NCBI GenBank assembly: GCA_009684525.1
Contig: WKKR01000003.1
Location: 124,001 to 188,000 of the forward strand
From: Geobacter sp.
GTDB lineage: Bacteria; Desulfobacterota; Desulfuromonadia; Geobacterales; DSM-12255
Length of the DNA stretch: 64,000 nt
Direction: 5' to 3'
The notes beneath the pieces were generated by a model, which was not told the origin of the DNA, ran no database searches, and saw only the letters and a list, made by a program, of their open reading frames with translations. A program made the position numbers and the translations under genes. This document shows, in pieces, positions 27,778 to 37,207 of the stretch. Positions within the stretch are counted from its first letter, which is position 1; each line of letters starts with the position of its first letter.

Positions 27778-28566
27778 ATGATTCGTGCATTGTGGACGGC
27801 TGCTTCAGGGATGCAGGCACAGCAGCTCAACATTGACGTGGTTTCCAATAACCTGGCCAACGTCAATACTTCCGGATTCAAAAAGAGCCGAGCCGATTTT
27901 CAGGATCTGATGTACCAGAATCTGAAGACCACCGGCGCTCCGTCGACCAGCTCCACGCAGATACCATCAGGCATCCAGATCGGCCTGGGGGCAAAGCCTG
28001 CGTCAGTGACCAAGATCTTCACTGCCGGCAATATCAACCAGACTGGCAACGAGCTCGATATCGCCATCGAGGGGGAAGGTTTCTACCAGATACAGATGCC
28101 CGACGGCACGACCGCCTATACCCGTTCGGGAACCTTCAAGAAGGACAGCGAAGGGCGCGTGGTAACGTCCGATGGCTATCCGATGCTGCCGGAGATCGTT
28201 ATTCCCAACAATGCTACCCAGGTCACGATAGGCAATGACGGGACGGTGTCGGTCCTCCAATCCGGACAGAACACGCCGACCACCGTGGGGACCATCCAGC
28301 TGGCCACCTTTTCCAACCCGACCGGGCTTTCCAGTATCGGCAAGAACCTCTACCTGAATACCGATGCCTCGGGCGAGGCAACAACCGGCACTGCCGGGCA
28401 GAATGGCGTCGGCACCCTTGCCCAGGGGTTCCTGGAGATGAGCAACGTCAGCGTCATGGAAGAGATGGTCAACATGATCATCGGCCAGCGGGCCTATGAG
28501 GTCAACTCCAAGGCGGTGCAGGCAGCCGACGAGATGCTCCAGCAGGCAAACAACCTGCGCAGATAA
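27778..28566 (+). CDS. flgG: Flagellar distal rod protein FlgG
   Basis: 262 residues. [47 protein letters not shown] and the C-terminal [42 protein letters not shown] are textbook FlgG ends. ATG 27778 is preceded by ACAGGAGG; a longer upstream start is rejected. Forms the distal rod beneath the hook. Confidence 0.97.
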   Translation: MIRALWTAASGMQAQQLNIDVVSNNLANVNTSGFKKSRADFQDLMYQNLKTTGAPSTSSTQIPSGIQIGLGAKPASVTKIFTAGNINQTGNELDIAIEGEGFYQIQMPDGTTAYTRSGTFKKDSEGRVVTSDGYPMLPEIVIPNNATQVTIGNDGTVSVLQSGQNTPTTVGTIQLATFSNPTGLSSIGKNLYLNTDASGEATTGTAGQNGVGTLAQGFLEMSNVSVMEEMVNMIIGQRAYEVNSKAVQAADEMLQQANNLRR

Positions 28567-28617
28567 CCGTTCATCGTGAAACGGTTGTCCCGTAGCGTAG
28601 GATTACGTGGGAATACC

Positions 28618-29337
28618 ATGAAAAGTCTGACTCGAATCGCAATCTGCATGCTCTTCCTGGCGTTCTTCTGCAGCGAGGCATGTGCTGTCCCCTCCGGACA
28701 GGTGGTCAAGGCTGATGCGGTGCGTCAGGTGCTGACGGACTACATCAAGAACCGGACTGCGTCGCTTGGCCTCGAGGTCAACGTCAAAAGGATTGGCTAT
28801 GGGGGAGACCTCTCCCTTCCGGCCGGACAGGTAGACTATGAGGTGGTTGCTCCCCAGCAGTGGGAAGGATGGGGGAGCGCTAATCTCGCACTAATCGTGC
28901 GGGTGAATGGGCAGGTGAAGCGAAACCTGCCGATAAAAGTCGAGGTCGAGGCTTTGACGGAGATGGTTGTTACCACCCGGCAACTGGAGCGGGGCCAGGT
29001 GATCGCTGCATCAGATGTGGCGCTGCAGAAGCGCGATCTGGCAACTGCTGGGGGAAAGATCTGCAACAACATCGCTGAGGTCGTCGGGATGCGATTGAAG
29101 AATACCATCCGCGGGAATGTGCCGTTGCGTGGCGACCAGCTGGAAAAGATCCCCATTGTCAAGAATGGCCAACTAGTCACCATACTACTGGAGAACGATT
29201 CATTGCGAATAACTGCAACAGGTCGCTGTAAAGGGACAGGTGGGGCCGGCGACTTGGTGATCGTGCAAAACATGTCCTCCAAAAAAGAGATACCCGCCAG
29301 AATTGTCGATGCCGGAATGGTCAGGGTAGAGTTCTAG
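28618..29337 (+). CDS. flgA: Flagellar P-ring assembly chaperone FlgA
   Basis: 239 residues with a signal peptide (hydrophobic core about 8-20, cleavage near CAVPS). The SAF-like C-terminal domain is seen in TTRQLERGQVIAASDVALQKRDLA and IRGNVPLRGDQLEKIPIVKNGQLVTILLENDSLRITATGRC. ATG 28618 gives a proper signal peptide; an upstream GTG does not. Periplasmic chaperone for FlgI, which is encoded two genes downstream. Confidence 0.93.
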   Translation: MKSLTRIAICMLFLAFFCSEACAVPSGQVVKADAVRQVLTDYIKNRTASLGLEVNVKRIGYGGDLSLPAGQVDYEVVAPQQWEGWGSANLALIVRVNGQVKRNLPIKVEVEALTEMVVTTRQLERGQVIAASDVALQKRDLATAGGKICNNIAEVVGMRLKNTIRGNVPLRGDQLEKIPIVKNGQLVTILLENDSLRITATGRCKGTGGAGDLVIVQNMSSKKEIPARIVDAGMVRVEF

Positions 29338-29340
29338 CCT

Positions 29341-30024
29341 ATGGAATCCATGATGAACAAATCAGTGTTGTTGCTTTTCCTGCTTCTGTCTGCCTGCAGC
29401 TTCCAGAAGGCAGATGTCAGAACCCCTGCCTTTGATGAGCAACTCGCAGTTCCCAAACCGAATTACAGTAACGGTTCGATCTGGCAGGCATCGTCTGCGG
29501 GGCTGGCAGAGGACTTCAAGGCGAGGAGGAAAGGGGATACCCTCACTATCCTCATTACGGAGCAGGCAAGCGCCAGCAAAGAGGCAAGCACTGCAACCGG
29601 TCGGGATAGCAGCGTGGCCGCTGGTGTGCCGAATCTCCTCGGTCTTGAGACCAATATGACCGGGGTCAGGAACTGGATGGATCTCTCCAAGCTGATCAAT
29701 GCCAGTGCCAGTTCCAAATTCGATGGCTCAGGATCGACCACCCGGAAAGAAAATCTTAATGCCACCATAACGGCAAAGGTGGTTGAGGTGCTTCCCAACG
29801 GAAACTTCCTGATCGAGGGGCGGCGAAACGTCAAGGTCAACAATGAGGACCAGGTGATTCTGATTGAGGGGACGGTGCGGCCCAAGGATATCAGTGCCGA
29901 CAATGTGGTGAACTCCGGTTTTGTTGCGGATGCACGGATTACCTACAGCGGCAAGGGAATTATCAGCGATCGGCAGAGCCCTGGCTGGTTGATGAACATA
30001 ATCGATAAGGTCTGGCCATTCTGA
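29341..30024 (+). CDS. flgH: Flagellar L-ring lipoprotein FlgH
   Basis: 227 residues. Lipoprotein signal ending in LLSAC (lipobox, Cys about residue 19). Conserved FKARRKGDTLTILITEQASASKEA, LNATITAKVVEVLPNGNFLIEGRRNVKVNNEDQVILIEG and VADARITYSGKG are FlgH signatures. Starts 3 bases after flgA; nearby ATGs at 29350 and 29353 are alternative starts. Forms the outer-membrane ring, so the organism is Gram-negative. Confidence 0.96.
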   Translation: MESMMNKSVLLLFLLLSACSFQKADVRTPAFDEQLAVPKPNYSNGSIWQASSAGLAEDFKARRKGDTLTILITEQASASKEASTATGRDSSVAAGVPNLLGLETNMTGVRNWMDLSKLINASASSKFDGSGSTTRKENLNATITAKVVEVLPNGNFLIEGRRNVKVNNEDQVILIEGTVRPKDISADNVVNSGFVADARITYSGKGIISDRQSPGWLMNIIDKVWPF

Positions 30025-30117
30025 GTCTGCCCGATGGTCATCGTTGCCGCGCTGCGGAATTCAGCTCCGCATGCTCGTGAGAGAAGAGAGTGAGCGCTCA
30101 ATTTTGAGTGAAAGACC

Positions 30118-31218
30118 ATGAAACAGATACTTTACGCAATCATTGCAGCCATTGTCCTGTTCAGTCCTGATTTTGCCCACGCCATAAGGATCAAGGAGAT
30201 AGCATCCTTCGACGGGGTCAGGGACAACCAGTTGATCGGCTATGGTCTCGTGGTTGGCCTGAATGGTACCGGCGACGGCAACCAGGTGAAGTTTCAGGTG
30301 CAATCTCTGGTCAACGCCCTGGAGCGGATGGGGGTAACCATCAACCGTGCTGATGTGACGGTGAAAAACGTTGCGGCTGTGATGGTCACTGCAACATTGC
30401 CCCCCTATTCCAAGCAAGGGATGAAGATAGATGTCCTGGTTTCTTCCATGGGCGATGCCAAGAGCATTGCCGGTGGGACTCTGCTGATGACCCCGCTGAA
30501 AGGGGCTGATGGACAGGTATATGCGGTTGCCCAGGGTGCTGTGAGTACCAATTCCTTCTCGTATGGAGGCCAGGCTGCTGCCGCACAGAAGAACCATCCC
30601 ACGTCCGGCAGAGTTCCGGAGGGTGCCCTGGTTGAGCGCGAACTGCCCAATGTGCTGAAGGAACGTGCCCAGCTCAAACTCAATCTGCAGCAGCCGGATT
30701 TTACGACTGCAGCGCGGATCACCGCAGCCATCAACGAGAAATTCAATGCCCAAGTTGCCACGAGTGCCGATGCCGGTTCGGTTGTTCTCACCATACCCCC
30801 TGCCTATGAGGGACGTACGGTTGAATTCATCGCTGCCATGGAGCGTCTTGATGTTCGCCCTGATGGCGTTGCCAAGGTGGTCCTCAACGAACGGACCGGG
30901 ACCATTGTCATGGGAGAGAACGTACGGCTTTCTTCGGTGGCGGTATCCCATGGGAATCTCACTCTGCTTATCCGTGAGACGCCGCAGGTTTCTCAGCCGT
31001 CCCCTTTGAGCAAAACAGGCGAAACCGTAGTGGTGCCGCGGACGCAGCTGAAGGTTTCCGAAGAGGCAGGAGGATTGGCCTTGGTGCGCGAAGGTGCAAG
31101 TATCGGAGAGGTTATCAGGGCATTGAATGCCCTGGGTGTCACCCCTCGCGACCTGATCGGCATCATGCAGGCGATCAGGGCTGCGGGTGCGCTACAGGCC
31201 GAACTGGTCATCATCTAA
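30118..31218 (+). CDS. flgI: Flagellar P-ring protein FlgI
   Basis: 366 residues with a signal peptide (1-20). RIKEIASFDGVRDNQLIGYGLVVGLNGTGDGNQ is the hallmark FlgI N-terminus; VTATLPPYSKQGMKIDVLVSSMGDAKSIAGGTLLMTPLKG follows. Forms the periplasmic ring around the rod. A 93-base gap containing a 6-bp hairpin (TGCGGA / TCCGCA) separates it from flgH. Confidence 0.97.
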   Translation: MKQILYAIIAAIVLFSPDFAHAIRIKEIASFDGVRDNQLIGYGLVVGLNGTGDGNQVKFQVQSLVNALERMGVTINRADVTVKNVAAVMVTATLPPYSKQGMKIDVLVSSMGDAKSIAGGTLLMTPLKGADGQVYAVAQGAVSTNSFSYGGQAAAAQKNHPTSGRVPEGALVERELPNVLKERAQLKLNLQQPDFTTAARITAAINEKFNAQVATSADAGSVVLTIPPAYEGRTVEFIAAMERLDVRPDGVAKVVLNERTGTIVMGENVRLSSVAVSHGNLTLLIRETPQVSQPSPLSKTGETVVVPRTQLKVSEEAGGLALVREGASIGEVIRALNALGVTPRDLIGIMQAIRAAGALQAELVII

Positions 31219-31228
31219 GGGGGAGACC

Positions 31229-31600
31229 GTGGATTGCAAGGTTGTATCGCCTGATCTGATGGCTGGCATAGAGCAGAATTTCAAAAAGAAAGAAGTGCTC
31301 AAGCCGGGAGCGGAGCTGGACGAAAAGACACGCGCGTCTGCCCGCAAGGTTGCCAGGGAGTTCGAGGCGGTGTTCACCGGTTTTATGCTCAAATCCATGC
31401 GTGAAACCGTGGGGAAAGACACTCTCACCGGAGGTGGGCGAGGGGAAGAGGTCTACCGGTCGCTACTCGATCAAGAGTATGCCCTTACCGTTGCTCAGCA
31501 GGGTTCCCTGGGTCTTGCCAACACCATCGAGAAACAGATCCTTGAGGATGCCAGCCGCAGGACTGTGAAGATACACAAAGATACGTCGGGTTCGCGATGA
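31229..31600 (+). CDS. flgJ: Rod-binding protein, FlgJ N-terminal domain only
   Basis: 123 residues, GTG start after AAGGGGGA, 10 bases downstream of flgI. The rod-binding domain is seen in ARKVAREFEAVFTGFMLKSMRETVGKD and GGGRGEEVYRSLLDQEYALTVAQQGSLGLANTI. The muramidase domain of enterobacterial FlgJ is absent, as in many other bacteria, so a separate peptidoglycan hydrolase must open the wall. Acts as rod cap/scaffold. Confidence 0.9.
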   Translation: MDCKVVSPDLMAGIEQNFKKKEVLKPGAELDEKTRASARKVAREFEAVFTGFMLKSMRETVGKDTLTGGGRGEEVYRSLLDQEYALTVAQQGSLGLANTIEKQILEDASRRTVKIHKDTSGSR

Positions 31601-31625
31601 CCCGAAACGGAGGAGGAACGAAGTT

Positions 31626-32123
31626 ATGGCCAGTTGTCTACCGGAATTCATAGAGGCTCTGACCGCAAAGCGGGCAGCCATGGAAGAATTATTGACGATC
31701 CTGGAAGCTGAGCAGCGGAGCATCATCGATGTTGATATCGCGAATCTGGAGCAACTGGATCAGCGAAAACGTGAACTCCTTTTCTCAATGGAACGGACCA
31801 ATGCCGCCTGTCGGCTTCTACTCAGGAAATCAGCTGAGGAGTTGCAGGTCCCGCAGGCCGAGAGCCTTTCTCCACTCATGCCCAAGATCGCATCTCCACT
31901 GAGGGAGAGGTTCCGCGGGTTGCAGTCGCGGATTCTTGAGCTTGGAGATGCGCTGCAGCGGGTCATTGCGTTCAACCGGAGTCTCCTTGAAGGTTCTTTG
32001 CAGCATGTTCAGGAGTCTGTGGAATTCCTTAATGCCCTTTTTACGCGTCGGTCCACCTATGGCCAGGCAGGGGGCATGGTAAGCAGTACGAATGATGTCA
32101 GGCTGGTCTGCAAGGAGATCTAA
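31626..32123 (+). CDS. flgN: FlgK/FlgL chaperone FlgN
   Basis: 165-residue, mainly helical cytoplasmic protein (FIEALTAKRAAMEELLTILEAEQRSIIDVDIANLEQLDQRKRELL), characteristic of FlgN. It lies directly before flgK with no gap, and its family role is to hold hook-filament junction proteins for export. Ribosome site GGAGGAACG precedes ATG 31626. Confidence 0.88.
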   Translation: MASCLPEFIEALTAKRAAMEELLTILEAEQRSIIDVDIANLEQLDQRKRELLFSMERTNAACRLLLRKSAEELQVPQAESLSPLMPKIASPLRERFRGLQSRILELGDALQRVIAFNRSLLEGSLQHVQESVEFLNALFTRRSTYGQAGGMVSSTNDVRLVCKEI

Positions 32124-33776
32124 ATGGGGATTGAAAATATCATGAACATAGGGGCTACCGGGATAAATGTAAACCGGCTGGCCATCGAAGTGACCAGTGA
32201 AAATATTGCCAATGTCAATACGGACGGGTATTCGCGTCAGCATACCATTCTGGAGACAGGACCCACGACGTTGGCAAATGGCTTTCCCTTGGGATCGGGT
32301 GTGAAACTTGCGGCGGTGCAACGTTCCTATGACGGCCTGCTGCAACTCCAGCTGGTGAACAACACCAGTACGTATAACCAGAGCCTTTCCCGGCAGACAG
32401 CACTTCAGCAGCTCGAACCTCTGTTCAATGAGCTGACGTCCGATGGTTTGAATGATTCCATGCAACAGTTTTTCAATGCCTGGCAGGATCTCTCCGTGAA
32501 CCCCCAGGGGATTCCCGAACGGCAGGCAGTGTTGACCCGTGCCCAGATCATGGTGGACAACTTCCAGCAGGTCAGCTCCGGGCTTACCGATACGCAAAAA
32601 ACCGTCAATGACATGCTAACCGGCATAACAGCCGATATCAGCGATAAAGCCAAAAATATTGCCACCCTCAACAGCCAGATCTCCCAGGCTGAACAGTCGG
32701 GTGCCAATGCCAATGAATTGCGCGACCAACGGGATCTGCTCATCAGGCAGTTGTCAGAAGATGTCGGGGTCAGTTACTTCGAGGCACAGGATGGGACTGT
32801 CTCCGTCTCGCTGCCCGGGGGAGAAGAGCTGGTTACCGGCTATCTCTATCGCACGGTTTACCCGTCGTCTTCCGCTACCTCTGCAATCATGATCACGCCG
32901 CTGGGCAATCCACCACCGTCGTCAGATTCGACAACAGGGACGGACATCACCGCCACAGTGGGTGGGGCGAACAATTCGCTGGGGAAGATCGGTGGGATTC
33001 TGGAGGTGAGGGACTCCGTCATCCCCGGATATCTGGACAAGCTGAACGAACTGGCCAATGCCGTGGCCAGGGAGGTCAATACGCTGCACGAGACAGGTTA
33101 TGGTCTGAACGGGTCTACCGGCAACGATCTCTTCACCGTGTCGTCTACCACGTTGGCAGGTACGACTACCGGCAGCAGTAACGTTATCAGCAATATCGAT
33201 ACAACTGGCCTGTCCGTCGGGATGGCTGTTTCTGGTCCGGGAATACCTGCGGGTACGATCATAACCGCAACTCCGTACTCATCACCCCCGGCTGCCGCAC
33301 ATTCAATCACCCTTTCGGCAGCAACTACCTCGGCAAACACCAATGCCAATTACATCTTCTCCGGTGTTAACAGTGCCACCCTTTCGGTCGCTATCACCGA
33401 TCTGAACGATCTTGCTGCGTCGTCCACCGATCCCGCCAGCTCCAGTGGAGGGGCGGGCAACAATGAAAACGCCTTGTCCATTGCACAGATATGGGAAACA
33501 TCCCTTACCTTTTCCAGTGGGTCCACATCACTGGGCGGTTTCTATAATGCGTTCACCAGTACCGTAGGTGTAGATCTGCAGAGCGTCAATAATGAGGTCT
33601 CACAGGGGGAGGCGTTTCTCAAGCAGTTGGACAATCTGCGCGAGTCCAACTCCGGTGTTTCGCTGGACGAGGAATTGACTAATCTCATCAAATACCAGAG
33701 AGCCTTTCAGGGGTGTTCCAAGGTCTTGAACACAGCCACAGAGATGCTGGATACCGTTCTCGACATGGTTAGATAG
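32124..33776 (+). CDS. flgK: Flagellar hook-filament junction protein FlgK
   Basis: 550 residues. N-terminal IMNIGATGINVNRLAIEVTSENIANVNTDGYSRQ and C-terminal GVSLDEELTNLIKYQRAFQGCSKVLNTATEMLDTVLDMVR are typical. A Thr/Ser-rich beta-repeat (about residues 347-413, with LSVGMAVSGPGIPAGT) is inserted in the surface part; two copies of the same repeat occur in the neighbouring FlgL. One Cys (FQGCSKV) is in the C-terminal helix. Starts immediately after flgN. Confidence 0.95.
   Translation: MGIENIMNIGATGINVNRLAIEVTSENIANVNTDGYSRQHTILETGPTTLANGFPLGSGVKLAAVQRSYDGLLQLQLVNNTSTYNQSLSRQTALQQLEPLFNELTSDGLNDSMQQFFNAWQDLSVNPQGIPERQAVLTRAQIMVDNFQQVSSGLTDTQKTVNDMLTGITADISDKAKNIATLNSQISQAEQSGANANELRDQRDLLIRQLSEDVGVSYFEAQDGTVSVSLPGGEELVTGYLYRTVYPSSSATSAIMITPLGNPPPSSDSTTGTDITATVGGANNSLGKIGGILEVRDSVIPGYLDKLNELANAVAREVNTLHETGYGLNGSTGNDLFTVSSTTLAGTTTGSSNVISNIDTTGLSVGMAVSGPGIPAGTIITATPYSSPPAAAHSITLSAATTSANTNANYIFSGVNSATLSVAITDLNDLAASSTDPASSSGGAGNNENALSIAQIWETSLTFSSGSTSLGGFYNAFTSTVGVDLQSVNNEVSQGEAFLKQLDNLRESNSGVSLDEELTNLIKYQRAFQGCSKVLNTATEMLDTVLDMVR
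33162..33362 (+). repeat. Beta-repeat insertion in FlgK
   Basis: Encodes FlgK residues about 347-413: ISNIDTTGLSVGMAVSGPGI, PAGTIITA, then SITLSAATTSANT. It shares the pattern I-x2-[IL]-D-x2-x-LSVGM-x-VSG-x-GIP-x-[GN]T-x-I, then ITL, with two segments of FlgL. Similar repeats occur in bacterial surface proteins and adhesins. Confidence 0.7.
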
Positions 33777-33785
33777 GAGAATCTC

Positions 33786-35078
33786 ATGCGCGTTACACCG
33801 ATGATGACATCAGAAAATGCTTTGTACAACATCCAGGAGGGACGTGCCCGACTCGATCGGCTCAATGAACAGATCAGTGCGGGTCTGAACATCCTCCGCC
33901 CCAGTGATGATCCCATTACCTCACGGCAGATCCTGGACTTGCAGAATAAGGTCAAAGAAGGGGATCAATACCTGAGTAACATAACAAAATCAAATCTGTG
34001 GCTCGATTTCACCGAGACGGCACTGCAGGGTGTCAGTGATGTGCTCAACAACATCAAGGGGGTAGCTTCCACCATCTCCAGCGGCACTACTGATACGGCG
34101 GTACGTACCAACAGTGTCTCGCAGTTGAAGGAGATGCGGAAGCAACTGCTGGATATGGCCAATATCCAACTTGGCGACCAGTATATATTCGGTGGCTACA
34201 AAAACAGTACCCTGTCAGTGGCAGGTGATACCAACGGAACCACCGGAATTGCCAATATCGATGTGACGAACCTTTCTGTCGGTATGGCGGTAAGCGGAGA
34301 CGGGATTCCGGCGAATACGGTGATCAACAGCATCGGGCCGGGGAATGCCATCACATTGAACAACAGCGCAACAGCATCGGGTAGCGGGGTTCGGCTCACC
34401 TTCGGCCCTCCCTTTAATGCGGCTCCGTTTGCGGGAAGTGCCCTTAAGGGCGATCTCAACGGGACAAACAGCATTACCGGTCTTGATACCAGCACTCTAT
34501 CGGTGGGGATGCCGGTTAGCGGAGAGGGTATCCCTGTCGGGACGAAGATTGCGGCCATTCCGGCCTCGGGGACCATCACTCTTGATGCTCCGGCAACAAT
34601 CACCAAAACAGGCGCAAGTCTTCTTTTCGGCGGTAATTTCCGCGGCACTGACGACAAGATCCAGGTAGAGGTCTCGCGTTCGTCAAAGGTGGAGATAAAT
34701 GTTTCAGGTAGCGAGCTTTTCAGTGGCACAGGAACCTACGGTTCGGTGGACCTGTTTGCTGCACTGGACGGGCTTATCGCAGCCATTGAGAGCAATAATG
34801 TCCCTGCCATACAGCTGAATGCCGCAAACCTGGACAAAGGTTCACAGCAGGTATCCAATGCACGGAGCGATGTGGCCGGCAGGATGACACGGCTTCTGAG
34901 TACCAAGAAAATGGTTACTCGCGACCAGAATACGGCGAAGTCGATCATCTCGGAACGTCAAAACGTGGATTATGCAAAAGCAGCCATTGAACTTACACAA
35001 CAGCAAACCGCTTTCGAAGCTGCTCTGTCGGCGACGGCCAAAATCAGTCAACTTTCATTGCTCGATTACCTCAAATAG
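33786..35078 (+). CDS. flgL: Flagellar hook-filament junction protein FlgL
   Basis: 430 residues, longer than the about 300-residue family norm. N-terminal MRVTPMMTSENALYNIQEGRARLDRLNEQISAGLNILRPSDDP and C-terminal NVDYAKAAIELTQQQTAFEAALSATAKISQLSLLDYLK are conserved. The extra length comes from two copies of a beta-repeat (about 147-207 and 222-283) also found once in FlgK. Starts 9 bases after flgK, with a modest ribosome site (TAGGAG). Last gene of the operon. Confidence 0.94.
   Translation: MRVTPMMTSENALYNIQEGRARLDRLNEQISAGLNILRPSDDPITSRQILDLQNKVKEGDQYLSNITKSNLWLDFTETALQGVSDVLNNIKGVASTISSGTTDTAVRTNSVSQLKEMRKQLLDMANIQLGDQYIFGGYKNSTLSVAGDTNGTTGIANIDVTNLSVGMAVSGDGIPANTVINSIGPGNAITLNNSATASGSGVRLTFGPPFNAAPFAGSALKGDLNGTNSITGLDTSTLSVGMPVSGEGIPVGTKIAAIPASGTITLDAPATITKTGASLLFGGNFRGTDDKIQVEVSRSSKVEINVSGSELFSGTGTYGSVDLFAALDGLIAAIESNNVPAIQLNAANLDKGSQQVSNARSDVAGRMTRLLSTKKMVTRDQNTAKSIISERQNVDYAKAAIELTQQQTAFEAALSATAKISQLSLLDYLK
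34224..34406 (+). repeat. Beta-repeat copy 1 in FlgL
   Basis: FlgL residues about 147-207, with IANIDVTNLSVGMAVSGDGI then PANTVINSI and AITLNNSATASG. Aligns by eye to FlgL copy 2 and to the FlgK copy. Confidence 0.7.
34449..34634 (+). repeat. Beta-repeat copy 2 in FlgL
   Basis: FlgL residues about 222-283, with ITGLDTSTLSVGMPVSGEGI then PVGTKIAAI and TITLDAPATITKTG. Separated from copy 1 by about 15 residues. Confidence 0.7.
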
Positions 35079-35144
35079 AAATCATGTCAATGCGAAAAAT
35101 GAGCCTGTCGGGTTGCCTGCCACATGGAATCATTTTGTGTCGAG

Positions 35145-35164
35145 CGTGAAATATACGTTTCACG
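35145..35164 (+). other. Small hairpin after flgL
   Basis: CGTGAAA-TATACG-TTTCACG, a 7-bp perfect stem 66 bases after the flgL stop. It could end the flgL message, but there is no T run. Confidence 0.35.
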
Positions 35165-35186
35165 AGGGTTAAATCTGACGAAGGCT

Positions 35187-35213
35187 TAAGAATTGCCGTG
35201 GTTTAGCCGAAGT
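35187..35213 (+). promoter_or_regulatory. Candidate sigma-28 promoter of flbD-motAB
   Basis: TAAGAATT, 11 bases, GCCGAAGT compares with the sigma-28 consensus TAAAGTTT-N11-GCCGATAA (5 of 8 and 5 of 8, exact spacing). It ends 30 bases before the flbD start. Stator genes are late flagellar genes in many bacteria, which fits. Confidence 0.45.
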
Positions 35214-35243
35214 TAATCAATAGATATGGAGTGAGAGGGGACA

Positions 35244-35510
35244 ATGATCAGGCTGACAAGACTTGATGGAAGTGAGATGTACCTCAATCCAGCGATGATC
35301 GAGGTGGTGGAGGAGTCCCCTGATACGCACATTACCCTCTCCAATGGCAACCGTTATCTGGTTCTTGAACCTGCCAGGGTCATCATCGAGAGGATCGTGC
35401 TTCACCAGGCAAGAATCCTTCACCGTGCCGCACCATCGTTATACAAGAAATATCTTCAGCGGCGCAATGCCGAAAAATTTCGCCCCTATTGCAAGCTTGA
35501 AAGGCAGTAA
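35244..35510 (+). CDS. flbD: FlbD/SwrD-family flagellar protein
   Basis: 88 residues. MIRLTRLDGSEMYLNPAMIEVVEESPDTHITLSNGNRYLVLE is the FlbD/SwrD family signature. This small family sits next to motAB in many Gram-positive and delta-type bacteria and in Bacillus (SwrD) increases motor power. It is unrelated to the Caulobacter regulator also called FlbD. ATG 35244 follows GAGTGAGAGGGGA; motA follows after 35 bases. Confidence 0.85.
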   Translation: MIRLTRLDGSEMYLNPAMIEVVEESPDTHITLSNGNRYLVLEPARVIIERIVLHQARILHRAAPSLYKKYLQRRNAEKFRPYCKLERQ

Positions 35511-35545
35511 CCAGCAACCCATTTTCCGCAAGTTACCGAGGGTAT

Positions 35546-36307
35546 ATGGATTTAGCAACGATAATTGGTCTGGTGCTTGGGTTCGGAGCCATCGTCGGTG
35601 GAGCCGCGCTCGAAGGACTGCACATGAAGGCTCTCCTCCAGCCGACTGCTGCCTTGATCGTTCTGGGTGGCACGTTTGGCGCGGCATTCGTCAGCTTTCC
35701 GTTGCCTGCAGTCATCAAGGCCTTCAAGGATGCGCCAAAAGCCTTTTTCATGCCCAAGGAGAAGCATGAGAACATCATCAAGGATATGATCGGTTATGCT
35801 GCCAAGGCTCGTCGAAACGGCCTTATCTCTCTGGAACAGGAGGCGCAGACCATCAAGGACCCCTTTACGAAGAAGGGGATATCCCTTGTTGTTGACGGAA
35901 TCGACCCCCAGAAACTTCGGGAAGCTCTGGAGATCGAGATCGAATCATACGAAGAACATGAAAAGGTCAGCGCGGAGTTTTTTGAATCAGCAGGTGGGTA
36001 TGCTCCGACCATCGGGATCATCGGCGCGGTTCTCGGGTTAATCCACGTCATGAGCAACCTGTCCGACACCTCTAAGCTCGGTGCAGGGATCGCCGTAGCT
36101 TTCGTTGCCACGATTTACGGTCTTATGACAGCAAACCTTGTCTGTATCCCCTTCGGCACCAAGCTCAAGCACCGGATCAAGGACGAACTGCTGCGTCGTC
36201 AGATGATCATCGAAGGCCTCATTTCCATACAGAATGGCGAGAATCCGCACTTTATCGAACAGAAACTGCGGGCATTCATCCCGGATCACGGCCCGGAGAA
36301 GAAATAG
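35546..36307 (+). CDS. motA: Flagellar motor stator protein MotA
   Basis: 253 residues, four membrane segments (about 3-23, 31-51, 150-170, 180-200). Conserved KGISLVVDGIDPQKLREALEIEI and GGYAPTIGIIGAVLGLIHVMSNL are MotA signatures. The large cytoplasmic loop interacts with FliG. Forms the proton or sodium channel with MotB, 9 bases downstream. Confidence 0.96.
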   Translation: MDLATIIGLVLGFGAIVGGAALEGLHMKALLQPTAALIVLGGTFGAAFVSFPLPAVIKAFKDAPKAFFMPKEKHENIIKDMIGYAAKARRNGLISLEQEAQTIKDPFTKKGISLVVDGIDPQKLREALEIEIESYEEHEKVSAEFFESAGGYAPTIGIIGAVLGLIHVMSNLSDTSKLGAGIAVAFVATIYGLMTANLVCIPFGTKLKHRIKDELLRRQMIIEGLISIQNGENPHFIEQKLRAFIPDHGPEKK

Positions 36308-36316
36308 CGGGGAGTA

Positions 36317-37102
36317 ATGGCACGCAAGAAAAAGCACGAAAAAGAGGCAAACCACGAACGTTGGCTGGTTTCCTATGCCGACTTCATTACGCTGCTCTTT
36401 GCGGTGTTTACGACACTTTACGCCATGTCCCAGACCGATAAGAAAAAGGTCGAAGAGGTCATGCAGTCATTGCGCGAATCGTTCGGATACAGCACTACTT
36501 CCATGGGAGGCAAGCCCGCGGTAATCGATGCAGGCAATATCAGCATCATCCCGAATCTCAGACCACAGGTTGCCCCTGTCCCTGTTCGGAAACAGGTTGC
36601 CAAGTCACGTCAGCGCTCCCATGCGGAGGAAAAGGATTTCCTGGCAATCAAGGCATCCATTGAAGCCTATCTGCTGAAAAGCGGTGCCCAGGACAAGGTT
36701 AGCCTCAGCATCAACCGTCGTGGTCTGGTGGTGAGCCTCAAAGAGGCCGGATTTTTTGATTCCGGCAGCGCAACAGTGAAAAAGGGTTCTGGTGAACTCC
36801 TGGCAATGATAGCAGAATCTCTCAGCCAGTATTCAAATCCATTCCGTGTTGAGGGCCATACGGACAACATCCCGATTCATTCTGGTCAGTTCCATTCCAA
36901 TTGGGAATTGTCCACGGCACGTGCCACCAATATCGTTCATTACCTGATTGAGACCTACGAATACGATCCAGACAGGATGTCGGCTGCCGGTTATGGTGAA
37001 TACCGACCGGTTGCCGAGAATAGCACTGATGAAGGACGGGCAAAGAACCGCCGCGTAGATATCGTTATGTTGTCGGGAGCAAGTGAACTGGGTGAGCCGT
37101 AG
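36317..37102 (+). CDS. motB: Flagellar motor stator protein MotB
   Basis: 261 residues. Basic N-terminus then membrane segment WLVSYADFITLLFAVFTTLY with the ion-carrying Asp (D22). The C-terminal OmpA-like peptidoglycan-binding domain (about 140-255) has VEGHTDNIPI and NWELSTARATNIVHYL. It anchors the stator to the cell wall. Confidence 0.96.
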   Translation: MARKKKHEKEANHERWLVSYADFITLLFAVFTTLYAMSQTDKKKVEEVMQSLRESFGYSTTSMGGKPAVIDAGNISIIPNLRPQVAPVPVRKQVAKSRQRSHAEEKDFLAIKASIEAYLLKSGAQDKVSLSINRRGLVVSLKEAGFFDSGSATVKKGSGELLAMIAESLSQYSNPFRVEGHTDNIPIHSGQFHSNWELSTARATNIVHYLIETYEYDPDRMSAAGYGEYRPVAENSTDEGRAKNRRVDIVMLSGASELGEP

Positions 37103-37207
37103 ATGATCTTCGTTCCGGATTTGCCGTGACGCAATGCTTGATGTCTCAACGTGTCCGCGGGTATCCTGCAGCGTCGGTCTTGCCCGCGCACTGCAAAGTC
37201 GTTGCTG

